Assembly (NCBI RefSeq): GCF_009909145.1
Contig: NZ_JAAAPJ010000016.1
Location: 1 to 64,000 of the forward strand
Length of the DNA: 64,000 nucleotides
From: Corallococcus silvisoli
Lineage (GTDB): Bacteria > Myxococcota > Myxococcia > Myxococcales > Myxococcaceae
Reading direction: 5' to 3'
Shown here: positions 29,801 to 38,821 of the stretch, one piece after another
Numbering within the stretch: position 1 is the first letter of the stretch
Layout: the number at the start of each line of letters is the position of its first letter
Program-made: the position numbers and the translations under genes
The notes under the pieces: generated by a model
Told to the model about the DNA's origin: nothing
What the model saw: only the letters and a program-made list of their open reading frames with translations
Database searches by the model: none

Positions 29801-31842
29801 TGATCGTCCCCAACCGGGGACGCATGGGGCCCAATGCCAATGACGTGCAGGGAATGGCGTCGCTGAAGCTGGATGGATCCACCTTCAAGCTCCAGCCCTC
29901 CTTGGGCAGCCAGCTCGTCGTCCAGGTTTCAGGCCGCTGGTCCCCGACCTGCGCGCTGGGGCTGACCAGTGGTCCCAATGGCAGCATGGTGAAGGTGCGG
30001 ACCCCGCTTCCCGCTCAGACGCCCATCATGACGGGGCCCGAAGGCTTCTCCGTGACGAACTCGCAGGAGGTCTACACGGCGACCGCCAACGAGACGGTGA
30101 ACTCGGAGGGCAACTTCGCCAACGCGACGAATACCGAAACGTTCTGCGCCGGGTTCAATCCCAACATTCCCATTATCGGAGGCATTGGCGGGGTCAACTC
30201 CTGCATGAGCTCCGAGAGTGGCACCACGTGGAGCCGGACGTGGAATCAGACGTCCTCCACCGGCAGCAACGCGCACACCACCTTCTCCGTGGCGCGCGGC
30301 GTGCGGTCTCCCCTGGCGCCGTTCCCGGACGAGCCGGTGGGCAGCCTCCTCCTGGTGGAGGTGGTGCGGGGCATGACGGATCGCGCCAATGTGCGCTCGG
30401 CGCGCGTGCTCCAGTCTCCGTCCACCTCGCTGCTGGTGAACGCGCAGTCGGACTACTACGTGGTCGTCAACGACGCGGCCATCGTGGCCAGCACGCCCAC
30501 CGCGGCGTGTGAGGGGTGGGTGGGCCACTCCCAACTGGACGTGCGCGTCGCGGAGCTGAGCCCGCAGTCCAGCGAGGCGATCCAGATCACCACGTCGATG
30601 GTGTCCGGATTGGCCAAGATGAAGGCGCAGGCCCAGTCCTACGTGTCCCAGGGGCGGCTGCTGCCGAGCCAGATCAACAGCCTGCGCAGCAAGGCCTTCA
30701 GCGACCTCTACCTGGCCTGCGGCTGCACGAGCCTGGAGGGTTACCCGGAGAGCCTCCGCACCCTCTTCGGCACCTTCGTGGAGAAGGCACTGGTCGACGT
30801 GGAGCGGGAGGTGGAGCTCGTCAACATCGAGCGGCAGCTGCGGCAGGTCGCGTTGGAGATCCAGGCGCTGGAGGACGACCGCACCTATGCCCAGACCCAG
30901 TCCCGGCTGCTGGCCCTGGCTCCGGCCTGGACGTTGCGCAACCTGGATGGCACGGCCCTGCGGGTGAAGCTGGAGGCCTTGGACGAGGTGATGAGCCAGT
31001 GGCTGGCTCCCACCGTGCGGATCCTGCATCCGTCCACCCTGACGAACTTCACCTCGTCCGAGCTCAACCTGCTGAACGCGCTCACGGCCATCGACCCGGC
31101 CTCTCCCAGCACGGACATCACCGTGCTGGCGCAGACGGCGAAGCAGGCGGCACAGGCGGTGGAGACGCGCCTGGCGGCGACGCGAATCATCGGACCGGCC
31201 AACCCGGTGCTGGACGTCATCGTCAGCATTCCCCGCCAGGACAAGACGCCCGTCACGCTCTACCGCAAGGCGGACCCGGCCCTGTCGAAGGCGGTCTGGG
31301 ATGACATCCTGGCGAACCGCAACCCCACGCTGACCCTCACGCCGGAGCACTTCTTCAGCCTGTCGGGCGGACAGAAGCTGCTGCCCTGCAATCAGGTGAC
31401 GCCCATCGTCCGGACCCTGGCGGTCTACGGCGTCCTGCCTGCCGGCAGTTCGTCCGACCCGTACACGATTCCCCTGGGCCTGACGCCGGCGATGCGCTTC
31501 CCGGCGGCGTCCTCGCTGTTCCAGTATGACTTCGCCACGGCGGAGTACCTGGGGCCCTCGGCGCAGCTGATGTTCGGCACGATGGCGGAGCTGACGGCGC
31601 CGACCAACAACAAGCTGGACGCGTACCTGTCGACGTCGTCAGTGGCCGCGGGACTGTCGCCTTTCACCAGCTACCACCTGGACGTGCAGTCCATCGTGGG
31701 CAACTACCTGCCGCCTGCTCCCGGACTCATCAACCCGAACAGCCCGCTGGCGAAGACCCTCGAGCTGCTGGTGGTCTTCCGGGTGGAGACGAAGCAGGAG
31801 GCTCCCAGCGTGAAGCCTCCCGGCGTGATGCGCTGCCAGTAG
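26884..31842 (+). CDS. Giant PA14-domain lipoprotein, candidate partner of the Rhs toxin
   Basis: 1652 residues; GAAGG precedes the ATG. The signal ends in a lipobox, LMVAC (Cys20). Residues ~45-300 are Cys-rich with repeated CxxxxTRSTVTYT-like elements; ~385-490 is a PA14 domain (FSVRWTGFVEAPQTGTYAFHV, DDSVRLWVDG), a carbohydrate/surface-binding module; ~500-1000 is mainly helical with a long heptad region (LLAQLQNQGNLANLDNRSLLLDAQLKSLNKDF); a second helical part with CGCTS follows; the last ~250 residues are beta-rich. Size, order and position directly before the Rhs gene recall the two-component Tc/Rhs arrangement, but I see no firm TcA homology. Probably surface-exposed on the outer membrane. 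Confidence 0.65.
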   Translation: MKRRISALWGLGVSLLMVACGQPSEEEATQEKWATAEEALNGSSCRPTVAPETLPGAPTGLDLVCQGPWEYRRECFKLSNTSACPQIGYETKPCMVDATCSHSTRSTVTYTDIKAAGKNIYIQYCDYSEKPPCENTNTSDYTYTCQARAAQLLLNLEADGKRDPKFPLAIVSAYSTGNRVLGSPETLNSGGTGWSQTVTTTPWTEGCSITVSNVASSWTTSPHPECGQVPSTCPDPSRPKYDYCRAPTHGTEADPATCDGLSGGGLYYSVGGLSQNALKSTADAQADIRTGFPNRPRCMTADDTPYASVETKYTRLATQLDAVAPAAVDGPLLKFKLVNALKLLFELHADNPAFDSNVQAGGYATRRARVQALYTAYPEINHFFRVDPTVDFTWNLDAPAPFMSPDTFSVRWTGFVEAPQTGTYAFHVKWDDSVRLWVDGQLLLERPTYLGEVWHQVSVPLTAGRHALKLEHSEGGWAAGIRLHWQPPGAPSVTPIPTNRLFTPDQASNGLLGEYFDNEDFTSDTCSTGLPAPSASFTASQEVIGTLALCQRMLDSHVSSTAASTLLDTCTAAATGIEQLASSGYDTQAYWPVYDSITSQLLIKGLPGMTTTLGSENRIAELRAKLIAIQRWYGASRAHLSPTAAPSPALMAQTSQVMQAFWKGAWLKDELGLTATNDTQAETVRAKVLSDGFVADRQVLLAAFGEAGTPPLTGAPLLYLLDDSLRGLNERMLDVSRLHDMGCRFVSCSTRSTVTSQLWNVLANLNDASALQTKVTAAANVSADWKRVFNRMVSGHAALRSAVEDALGLPAGTYVANDLFDRPVSGSAMSLTAMLREAQARATGYAVNGLFTSENEQTLKVGLDAQKQAAILAQLNKIIGELDGDLTAYNANRKTLVLELLAQLQNQGNLANLDNRSLLLDAQLKSLNKDFNGLRVSQAVEEARLGDFMDGFEALYPAIAEQGQVMLKTESSLIVPNRGRMGPNANDVQGMASLKLDGSTFKLQPSLGSQLVVQVSGRWSPTCALGLTSGPNGSMVKVRTPLPAQTPIMTGPEGFSVTNSQEVYTATANETVNSEGNFANATNTETFCAGFNPNIPIIGGIGGVNSCMSSESGTTWSRTWNQTSSTGSNAHTTFSVARGVRSPLAPFPDEPVGSLLLVEVVRGMTDRANVRSARVLQSPSTSLLVNAQSDYYVVVNDAAIVASTPTAACEGWVGHSQLDVRVAELSPQSSEAIQITTSMVSGLAKMKAQAQSYVSQGRLLPSQINSLRSKAFSDLYLACGCTSLEGYPESLRTLFGTFVEKALVDVEREVELVNIERQLRQVALEIQALEDDRTYAQTQSRLLALAPAWTLRNLDGTALRVKLEALDEVMSQWLAPTVRILHPSTLTNFTSSELNLLNALTAIDPASPSTDITVLAQTAKQAAQAVETRLAATRIIGPANPVLDVIVSIPRQDKTPVTLYRKADPALSKAVWDDILANRNPTLTLTPEHFFSLSGGQKLLPCNQVTPIVRTLAVYGVLPAGSSSDPYTIPLGLTPAMRFPAASSLFQYDFATAEYLGPSAQLMFGTMAELTAPTNNKLDAYLSTSSVAAGLSPFTSYHLDVQSIVGNYLPPAPGLINPNSPLAKTLELLVVFRVETKQEAPSVKPPGVMRCQ

Positions 31843-31873
31843 TCAGCGCCCGTCGGACACCGAAGTCAGTCAT

Positions 31874-31913
31874 GGCCCTGCCCGGTGGGTGCAGCCCGGG
31901 CGGGGCCGTTTTT
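31874..31913 (+). terminator. Intrinsic terminator between the PA14 lipoprotein and Rhs genes
   Basis: A 12-base stem with one G-U pair (GGCCCTGCCCGG / CCGGGCGGGGCC), a 10-base loop and then G-TTTTT. It lies 31 bases after the lipoprotein stop and ends only 37 bases before the Rhs start, leaving little space for an independent promoter. Confidence 0.8.
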
Positions 31914-31950
31914 CAGTGCCTGTCTTTCTTTCAATCAATGGGACATCGCC

Positions 31951-34900
31951 ATGCGAAGCGTGTTGGGTTTGGTCGCCGGACTGTGGTGCGGGCAGGTGCT
32001 TGCCCAGCCCTTCAATGATGCGTTGGTACAGGCGCCGCAATTGGATGCGCCCCGTCGCGGAAGCCTGGTGGGGCAGTACGCGGCCACGGAGCTGGGGCCC
32101 GCGGACGTGAGCCGGGGAGGCTTCAGCCTGGCCTCCACGTTCGCCGTGCCCACGGAGCGCGGGGTCCTCCACGCCCAGGTCTTCCCCAGTTATTCGCCGG
32201 AGGGAGGCATTGGCGAGTGGGGGCAGGGCTGGGGTGTGTCGCTGGCCATGACGCGCACGCGTGTCATTGGCGAGCTGGACTACTCGAACGACGAGCTCAC
32301 CGGTCCCTGGGGCCGGATGGTGAAGGGGACGGACGGGCGGTGGTACCCCGTGGGTCTCAAGAGCAACGTGCGCATGGAGGAGCAGGGGACCACCCTGGTG
32401 GCCCTGCTTCCGGACGGCAGCCGCTGGACGTTCGGCGGTACCGCGCGCGTGCAGACGGCGCGAGGCACCTATGCGTGGCACCTCACGCAGGTGGTGGACG
32501 TCACCGGGCACAAGACGAAGCTGGAGTGGACGGCCAACGCCTCTGGCCGCCTCTTCCTGACGCGTGCCTCCTATGGGGGCCTGGGGGATGACTTCCAGGA
32601 GCGGGTGGACTTCATCCACGAGCCGGTGACGACGGCCTTCGTGGACTGGCGGTCCGGAGAGGCGCTGCGGTTGGACCGGCGCGTGACGCGCGTGGAGGCT
32701 CGCAGCAAGGATGCGGTCACGGGACTGTTCGGGCTGCGCTGGAGCTACGCCGTCGGCTACCACCAGGACGCGCTGGGCCCCGCCTTCCAGCTTGAATTCG
32801 TGCAGCGGACGTATGCGTCGGGGCAGTCCGCCCCGGCGGTGACGTATGCGTATGAGCGCGCCTCGGACCTCCTGCCGAGCGTGTCGCCGCGCTTCATCCC
32901 CAAATTCGACGGCGTGATGCTGGCCTACTCCGAAGGGGTGGCCCTGCCCTCCGAGTCCACGCCCTTGGATGACGGGGACGACGGGTTGGTGGACCTGGAG
33001 AACCGCACGGACTTCAGCCTCATCCGGCAGCAGCCGGGCGGCTACACCTTCGACCCGCTGCCTCCGGCCGCCCTGGACGCGCGCATCGAGTGCCGGCCGG
33101 ATGCGTCCGCGTTCAACCAGCCCCGGCTGCTGGCGAGGATGCGTCCCGAGCAGACCGACTACCAGGTGGTGTCGCTCTCCTGGAACGCGTTCCTGTCGAA
33201 GACGGAGATGCTGGTGTGCGAGCGGGATGGGCACCCGGTGCATCAGGGCTGGCTCCATGACGCGTGGGAGCTGGGTCCCAACACCCGCCTGGTGGACCTG
33301 AATCGGGATCGGCGGCCGGACCTGCTGGCCGTCTACCCGGGTGGCTACAGCGTGCTGCCCAACGAGAGCACGGCCACCGCGTATGCCTTCGCGGCCGTCC
33401 CGGTGACGGGCACGCTGAATCTCCAGGTCCAGCCCCAGGCCACCTGGGTGCATGACTTCAACGGGGACAGCGTGCCGGACCTGGTGGTGCGCTCCTACAA
33501 CGACCTCTTCGTCTACGCGGGCAAGGGCCAGTTCCTCTTCGAGCCGGAGCCGCACATCTACGAGGCGCACTTCCCGGACGACAGCCCGGTGTCGCTCGCG
33601 GGCTTCGAGTTGAGCTTCACGGACATCAACAACGACGGCCTGCAGGACGTCATCGCCGGCAGCCAGTACGGGGCGCTGCTGCTGGTGAACGACGGGACGC
33701 GCCTGGTGCAGGTGCCGGTCCCCGCGCTGGAGTTGCTGGCGTGGAACTCCAGCTTCCCGGTGGTGCAGGACCTGGAGGGCACGGGCAACACGGAGCTGTT
33801 CTTCGTGGAGAACGGCCTGGCGAACTCCGTGGCGCTGGATGCGCCCGGCACGGGGCTCCTGAAGTCCGCGGACGACGGCAAGGGGACGCGGCTCGCCTTC
33901 ACCTACGCGCGCAGCCCGGTGGCCGCCCAGCAGGGCGCGCGCCAGCCGGTGCTGGACACGCTGACGGTGCAGTCCAGCGGGCAGGAGACCCGGACGTACC
34001 AGTACACCTACGGCCAGCCGGCGATGCACTCCGTGGGTCGGTTCCTGCTGGGCTATGGGCAGGTGACGCGTGAGGGCGTGCATGTGCTGGAGGAGACCCA
34101 CTTCCTCAACGACGACGACAGCGCGGGCGTGCTGCTGTCCTCGCGCGTGCGCGATGACAAGGCGCCACGGGTGGAGCAGTTCTCGGTGCGCCGTTACCAG
34201 GACGTGTCGCTGGCAGGTCTGCCGTGGAAGCGGTTGCAGGCCCAGGAGCAGGGCTGGCGCTCCACGACGGACGGCCAGCAGGTGTCGGAGCTCACGGAGT
34301 ACGACGGGTACACCGCGGACATCTGCCCCACGCGGGTGATGACGACGACGGCGCAGGGGACGTTGACCACGGAGAGGACGCGGGCGTCGGTGTCCGGGCT
34401 GGGCCTGGCGATGCACTGCCTGGAGAGCCGCACGGTGTTGACCGGGCAGCATGCGCAGTCCTGGATGGACTTCCGCCATGAGGGCCTGGTGGAGCGCGAC
34501 TCGCGGGGACTGGTCACCGCCGTGCGCAGCGTGGCGGGATCGCAGACGCTGACGTTGCAGGAGGTGACGTACAACCCGGACGCCTCCCTGGCCTCCATCT
34601 TCGTGCCGGGCAGGGGCGCGGCGACCTTCCACCAGGAGCCGGGACGACGGCTGCTGTATCAGACGAACGCACCGGACGGCGTGGTGACGCGCGTGGTGGA
34701 CCGCGACTCGCTGACGGACGCGGTGTTGACGTTGGAGGTGGACCGGGGAGGCACGCCCTACCGGCGGTTCTTCCGCTATGACGGCCAGGAGCGGCTGAGC
34801 CGGGAGTGGGACAGCCTGGGTGGGACCTCACTCAATCCCAAGCAGACGTATGGCTATCAATACGCCACGGCGACCGCGCCAGGCTCGTTCCAGCTCACCA

Positions 34901-37704
34901 CCCTGGTGGACGCCTCTCAGGGGGCGGTGCGGGAGTCCATCGAGTACGTCACGGCCTCGGGAGACGGTCTCACCGCGGCCCATCGGATTCCGGAGGGCTG
35001 GACCTTCGACAGCCTGAGCCGCAAGGACGGTGCACGCGCGGAGCTGCGCACGCTGTTGCGGCCGTCGGTGGGGCCATCGGTGAACATGCTGGCCATGGAC
35101 TACGCGGCGCTGCTGGCGGGAGGCCGGCAGGTGGCCTTCAGCAGCGCGTCCGCCTTCGGCCATGACGCGGCCACCACCACCGCCTTCCATGAGGGCGTGG
35201 AGAAGCAGGTGGCCACAAGTCTGGGCTTTGAATCCGGAGCGCTGACCCAGACCGCCGTGGAGAACGGGACCTTCACCGCGAGCCGCACGCTGGACGCGGC
35301 GAAGCGCGTGCTGATGCAGGAGGACGAGGCCCACACCCGTTACGGCTACCACTACGACGCCTCCGGGCGTCTGCGCGAGGTGCTGCTGCCGGACGGTGCG
35401 ACCCACCGCGTGCACTACGACGGCCACGGCCGCGTGGGCCAACTGGTGCGTCAGGGCATCGCCACGGTGGAGTACACCTACGACGCGACGGCGGGGTTCA
35501 TCGCGCGGAAGAGCTACGCCTCGCCATCGGGCGTCGTACAGCGCCAGGTGGCCATGGCCTACGACACGCTGGGCCGGCTCTCCACGGAGACGCACAGCGC
35601 GACCGCCGGCAGCGGTACGCAGGTCTACCGTTACTACCACGATGGGGCTTCGCCCTCGGGTCCCGCCACGCTGGACCAGAAGGGGTTCCTCACGGCGGTG
35701 GCGGGCGACGGCTACGTCAAGATGTTCACGTACCGCGAGGATGGCAAGCTGACGTCCCGGACGCTGGAGCTGACCGGCTGGCGCACAGTCCAGACGCAGC
35801 TCGCGTACAACGACGCGGGGGACATCTCCTCCACCACCACCGTGGTGAAGGCTGCGAATGGGACGCCGCTGTCGTCCGACACGCAGGCCTACAAGCTGGA
35901 CGGCCACGGGCGACTCAAGGAAGCGTGGCTGGGGACGGGCGGCACGACCCCGGCGCCCTGGGCCTCGCTGGCCTATGACGGCGAGGGACGGGTGTCCTCC
36001 GTGGACTTCTCCGGGGGGACGCACGTGGGCTTCGGGTATGACGCCCTCACCCGGCGGCGCACCACGCGGGTGCAGTCCACGCCCACGTGGAACGCCACCA
36101 CCGCGCAGCGGCTCAACGCCCGTGGCCTGGTGGAGTCCGAGGACTTCACCGTGGGCGCGCAGTCCTGGCAGCGCGACTACACCTATTCGCCCCAGGGCTT
36201 CCTCACCCAGGCGCAGGATGCCCATGACAGCTACCTGTATGGCTATGCGCCCGAGGGGCTTCCCCTCTCCATCGAGGAGAACGGCACGACGCGTCCGGTG
36301 ACGCGCGTGGGCAATACGCTCACCGCGGGGAGCGCCATCTACACGTTTGACGCCCTGGGCCGCGCGGTGACGAAGGGGAACCTTCAGCTGACGTACGGTC
36401 CCAATGGGCACGTGGCCAGCGCGACCCGTGGAACCACCCAGTGGCATTTCCTTTACGACGAGGGGGGCCAGCGCATCCTCAAGCGCGAGGGCGCGACCCC
36501 AGTGGCCGCGTACCTGGAGGCGGGCGAATACCTGGATGCGTCTGGCCTCACGCTTCCCGTGCACTTCGCCGGGCAGTTGGTGGGTGTCATCCAGCAGGGT
36601 GTGTTTCGCCCGTTGGCGGCGGACGCGCGGGGCACGTTGCTGACGGACACGGCGGGTGCTCCGTTCGTGGCCTCGCCCTATGGCAACCGCACGACGCACC
36701 CGGATGTGTCACCGGCGCTGGAGTTCGTGCAGAAGGGGTACGACGCGGACCTGGGCCTCATCCGCATGGGAGTGCGGGACTACGACGCCACGCTGGGGCA
36801 GTTCCTCTCACCGGATGGTCTGTTCCTGGAGTCGCCGGACCAGTGTCTGGCCAGCCCCAGCGAGTGCAACCTCTACTCCTACGCGCGCGGCAACCCGACG
36901 GGCTTCACGGACCCCAGCGGCAAGTGCTCGGCCAGCCTGGAGACGGGGATTGACTGCATGGGCCCCGCGCTGGCGCAGGGTGCCGCCATCGAAGCGGAGA
37001 TGGTGGATGCGTGGCGGGGCGGAAACTATGGCACTGCCACCGTCGCGGGCGTCCTGAACGTCGGGAATGGCGCCATCGTCGTCTCGATGTTCCTGGTGCA
37101 GGGCGTGGTGGACGTCGGAAATGGGACCTACATCGCGACCTCCGGCTTCATGGAGGGGAACTATGACAAGGCATTGAGCGGGTCGGTGCAGACGCTGATG
37201 GCCTTCACGTTCGCGCGGTTGGGGCAGACGGCCACGGCGTTGAGTGCGGAACTCTCTCCGGCGGGGCGGATCGCCGCCGGGTTGGCCGCGGGCAAGAGCG
37301 CCGCCATGGTCGAGTCCTCCTCGATGTCGACCGCCTCGAGGATCGTTCCCAAGGCTTCGACAGCAGCGCCGGTTGTTACCGCTGGATCGGAGGCGGGAGG
37401 ATCCATCGCGGTCCAGCCCAAGCGCATCTATTCCGCGCGTGAGCTGTTGCGGCGGGTTGAGGAACCGGGCCCGTACCATAATTTCCCGGAATCATTTAAT
37501 AAGCAAATCTTTGAACAGGGGACACGCACGAGCACGCCGAACTTTTTCACCCGGCCCAAGGCCGGGTGGAGCAGCGAAGGGGTCATGTACTCAATGCCTG
37601 GTAGCGTGAACGGAGTTCAGGGTACATTCGAGATCGGCGTGAGGGTCTCGAACTCGAGCAAAGTCGAGCTGATCATGCATCGCTTCTTCAAGCCGACCCG
37701 ATGA
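31951..37704 (+). CDS. Sec-exported SpvB/FG-GAP/Rhs polymorphic toxin
   Basis: 1917 residues from the ATG at 31951, where a signal peptide begins (cleavage near LAQ-PF, residue ~20). Order: SpvB-like N-terminal region (PADVSRGGFSLASTFAVP), FG-GAP/VCBS-like repeats (VHDFNGDSVPDLVVR, FTDINNDGLQDVIAG), many YD/RHS repeats (YDASGRLREVLLPDGATHRVHYDGHGR), and the Rhs core end with YSYARGNPTGFTDPSGK at ~1640-1656. A ~180-residue hydrophobic/Ala-rich tail follows, then a compact C-terminal toxin module (~1837-1917) with HNFPESFN and HRFFKPTR ends. I do not recognise that toxin with certainty. The base composition falls sharply in the last ~250 bases. Rhs shells encapsulate and release such toxins. 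Its stop overlaps the next start. Confidence 0.88.
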   Translation: MRSVLGLVAGLWCGQVLAQPFNDALVQAPQLDAPRRGSLVGQYAATELGPADVSRGGFSLASTFAVPTERGVLHAQVFPSYSPEGGIGEWGQGWGVSLAMTRTRVIGELDYSNDELTGPWGRMVKGTDGRWYPVGLKSNVRMEEQGTTLVALLPDGSRWTFGGTARVQTARGTYAWHLTQVVDVTGHKTKLEWTANASGRLFLTRASYGGLGDDFQERVDFIHEPVTTAFVDWRSGEALRLDRRVTRVEARSKDAVTGLFGLRWSYAVGYHQDALGPAFQLEFVQRTYASGQSAPAVTYAYERASDLLPSVSPRFIPKFDGVMLAYSEGVALPSESTPLDDGDDGLVDLENRTDFSLIRQQPGGYTFDPLPPAALDARIECRPDASAFNQPRLLARMRPEQTDYQVVSLSWNAFLSKTEMLVCERDGHPVHQGWLHDAWELGPNTRLVDLNRDRRPDLLAVYPGGYSVLPNESTATAYAFAAVPVTGTLNLQVQPQATWVHDFNGDSVPDLVVRSYNDLFVYAGKGQFLFEPEPHIYEAHFPDDSPVSLAGFELSFTDINNDGLQDVIAGSQYGALLLVNDGTRLVQVPVPALELLAWNSSFPVVQDLEGTGNTELFFVENGLANSVALDAPGTGLLKSADDGKGTRLAFTYARSPVAAQQGARQPVLDTLTVQSSGQETRTYQYTYGQPAMHSVGRFLLGYGQVTREGVHVLEETHFLNDDDSAGVLLSSRVRDDKAPRVEQFSVRRYQDVSLAGLPWKRLQAQEQGWRSTTDGQQVSELTEYDGYTADICPTRVMTTTAQGTLTTERTRASVSGLGLAMHCLESRTVLTGQHAQSWMDFRHEGLVERDSRGLVTAVRSVAGSQTLTLQEVTYNPDASLASIFVPGRGAATFHQEPGRRLLYQTNAPDGVVTRVVDRDSLTDAVLTLEVDRGGTPYRRFFRYDGQERLSREWDSLGGTSLNPKQTYGYQYATATAPGSFQLTTLVDASQGAVRESIEYVTASGDGLTAAHRIPEGWTFDSLSRKDGARAELRTLLRPSVGPSVNMLAMDYAALLAGGRQVAFSSASAFGHDAATTTAFHEGVEKQVATSLGFESGALTQTAVENGTFTASRTLDAAKRVLMQEDEAHTRYGYHYDASGRLREVLLPDGATHRVHYDGHGRVGQLVRQGIATVEYTYDATAGFIARKSYASPSGVVQRQVAMAYDTLGRLSTETHSATAGSGTQVYRYYHDGASPSGPATLDQKGFLTAVAGDGYVKMFTYREDGKLTSRTLELTGWRTVQTQLAYNDAGDISSTTTVVKAANGTPLSSDTQAYKLDGHGRLKEAWLGTGGTTPAPWASLAYDGEGRVSSVDFSGGTHVGFGYDALTRRRTTRVQSTPTWNATTAQRLNARGLVESEDFTVGAQSWQRDYTYSPQGFLTQAQDAHDSYLYGYAPEGLPLSIEENGTTRPVTRVGNTLTAGSAIYTFDALGRAVTKGNLQLTYGPNGHVASATRGTTQWHFLYDEGGQRILKREGATPVAAYLEAGEYLDASGLTLPVHFAGQLVGVIQQGVFRPLAADARGTLLTDTAGAPFVASPYGNRTTHPDVSPALEFVQKGYDADLGLIRMGVRDYDATLGQFLSPDGLFLESPDQCLASPSECNLYSYARGNPTGFTDPSGKCSASLETGIDCMGPALAQGAAIEAEMVDAWRGGNYGTATVAGVLNVGNGAIVVSMFLVQGVVDVGNGTYIATSGFMEGNYDKALSGSVQTLMAFTFARLGQTATALSAELSPAGRIAAGLAAGKSAAMVESSSMSTASRIVPKASTAAPVVTAGSEAGGSIAVQPKRIYSARELLRRVEEPGPYHNFPESFNKQIFEQGTRTSTPNFFTRPKAGWSSEGVMYSMPGSVNGVQGTFEIGVRVSNSSKVELIMHRFFKPTR

Positions 37705-38270
37705 GTGTCCGGATGGAATCTGCCTTTTCTTTTGATGGTAACTGGGAGGTGCTGGATGGCAGCCGTAGCGCGGATGCCTCTCCACGGTACTTCTTTCCAG
37801 GAAACACCGCCGCAGGGCAGGACGGCATCCTGGTGCGTGTCACTCCAGAGGGAGGTGGTGCGCCCTGGCTTGGCGTGTTTGCTTTCGGAAGGTTTGGACA
37901 GGGGGAATTCAGCCGGGTCCTGAGCCTGCCGGACCCGAAGAAGCTCTGCGTCGTGTCTCGAGGCGCGGGCTACATCGTTGCGTCCCAAGATCCCCAGAAC
38001 TGGGAGGCGATCAAGTCGGTGCCCATCACGGATGTCCGCGCAGTGCTTTCGGCGGGGGTCGTGGTGTTCGCGAACCTCACTGAAATGGTGGCCTATGGAG
38101 CTGAAGGCATGCGGTGGCGGACGAAGCGGTTGGCCTGGGATGGGTTGAAGATCCTCGAGGTAACTGAGCATTCCATCCGCGGCGAATACTGGGACCTCCG
38201 GGAGGAGGCGACACAGCCGTTCGAGGTCGACCTTGCCACCGGGGCCCAGAAGGGCGGTGTCGAGGGCTGA
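37701..38270 (+). CDS. Cognate immunity protein candidate
   Basis: 189 residues. Its ATG overlaps the toxin stop (ATGA at 37701-37704), the tightest possible coupling. Soluble, no signal peptide, beta-rich: FSFDGNWEVLDG, FFPGNTAAGQDGILVRV, ILEVTEHSIRGEYWDL, ending in FEVDLATGAQKGG, a layout I associate with proteins that follow Rhs toxins in other bacteria. A role as antitoxin for the C-terminal module of the preceding gene follows from position and size, not from a named family. Confidence 0.7.
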   Translation: MSVRMESAFSFDGNWEVLDGSRSADASPRYFFPGNTAAGQDGILVRVTPEGGGAPWLGVFAFGRFGQGEFSRVLSLPDPKKLCVVSRGAGYIVASQDPQNWEAIKSVPITDVRAVLSAGVVVFANLTEMVAYGAEGMRWRTKRLAWDGLKILEVTEHSIRGEYWDLREEATQPFEVDLATGAQKGGVEG

Positions 38271-38512
38271 TCCAAGCGATGACTTACTTCGCCGCGCCAG
38301 AGACAGACCTCCCGCGCACGGACTTTTTCAAACCCGTGCGCGGGACTCCTGTGGGTGGCGTGCCGAGGCACCCACTCATTTCCAATGCTCTCTCGGCGCT
38401 CGCTCGGCCGACTGCTTCAACTTCTCCGAGTCGTGAGAGCCCAGGCGAGAGTAATCGCCCAAGGAGTTTCTGTGAGACGCCGACGCGTATGAGCTGGCGA
38501 GAGGGGAGATGG

Positions 38513-38821
38513 ATGGGAGCACATACTCACCGGAAGCTGTTGTTGAAGGTCTTCGAGGAGTTGGGAGAGGCCTCTCCTGCGGAGGATTGGGTGGGGATTG
38601 ATCCTGTTCTTCCTCTCCTGGAGCGAATGCGTCAGGAGGGGGCCGTCGTGGTCATGAAGCTGGATGGGGAACGGCGGTCAGCGGAAGACAATGGCCCGTA
38701 CACCGTGGTTGTATCGGGAGTACCCCTGGCTGGGGACTACCTGAAGGCGGAGACCCGTTCGATCGAGGAAGCACTGACACGGGTCATCCTCGACGATGCG
38801 TCCAGATGCTGGAAGCGCTGA
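38513..38821 (+). CDS. Small immunity-like protein
   Basis: 102 residues; the ATG at 38513 has GAGGGGAG just upstream, better than the alternative ATG at 38489. Content: a helical start (HRKLLLKVFEELGEA), a LPLLERMRQEGAVVVMKLDGER core and a beta-strand YTVVVSGVPLAG. Unnamed. It follows the immunity candidate after ~240 bases without a convincing gene and its stop overlaps the next start. Its size and place in a run of small genes behind the toxin suggest a stored immunity gene. Confidence 0.55.
   Translation: MGAHTHRKLLLKVFEELGEASPAEDWVGIDPVLPLLERMRQEGAVVVMKLDGERRSAEDNGPYTVVVSGVPLAGDYLKAETRSIEEALTRVILDDASRCWKR

Noticed and set aside
31870..34632. Long minus-strand open frame of ~920 codons antisense to the Rhs gene
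   Set aside because: It mirrors the third-position GC bias of the sense gene, is rich in His/Arg/Gly/Gln with no domain, and the plus strand has clear Rhs motifs.
38279..38512. N-terminal extension of the small gene at 38513
   Set aside because: The upstream residues are Pro/Arg/Ser-rich with no ribosome site at the possible earlier starts; the ATG at 38513 has a strong one.
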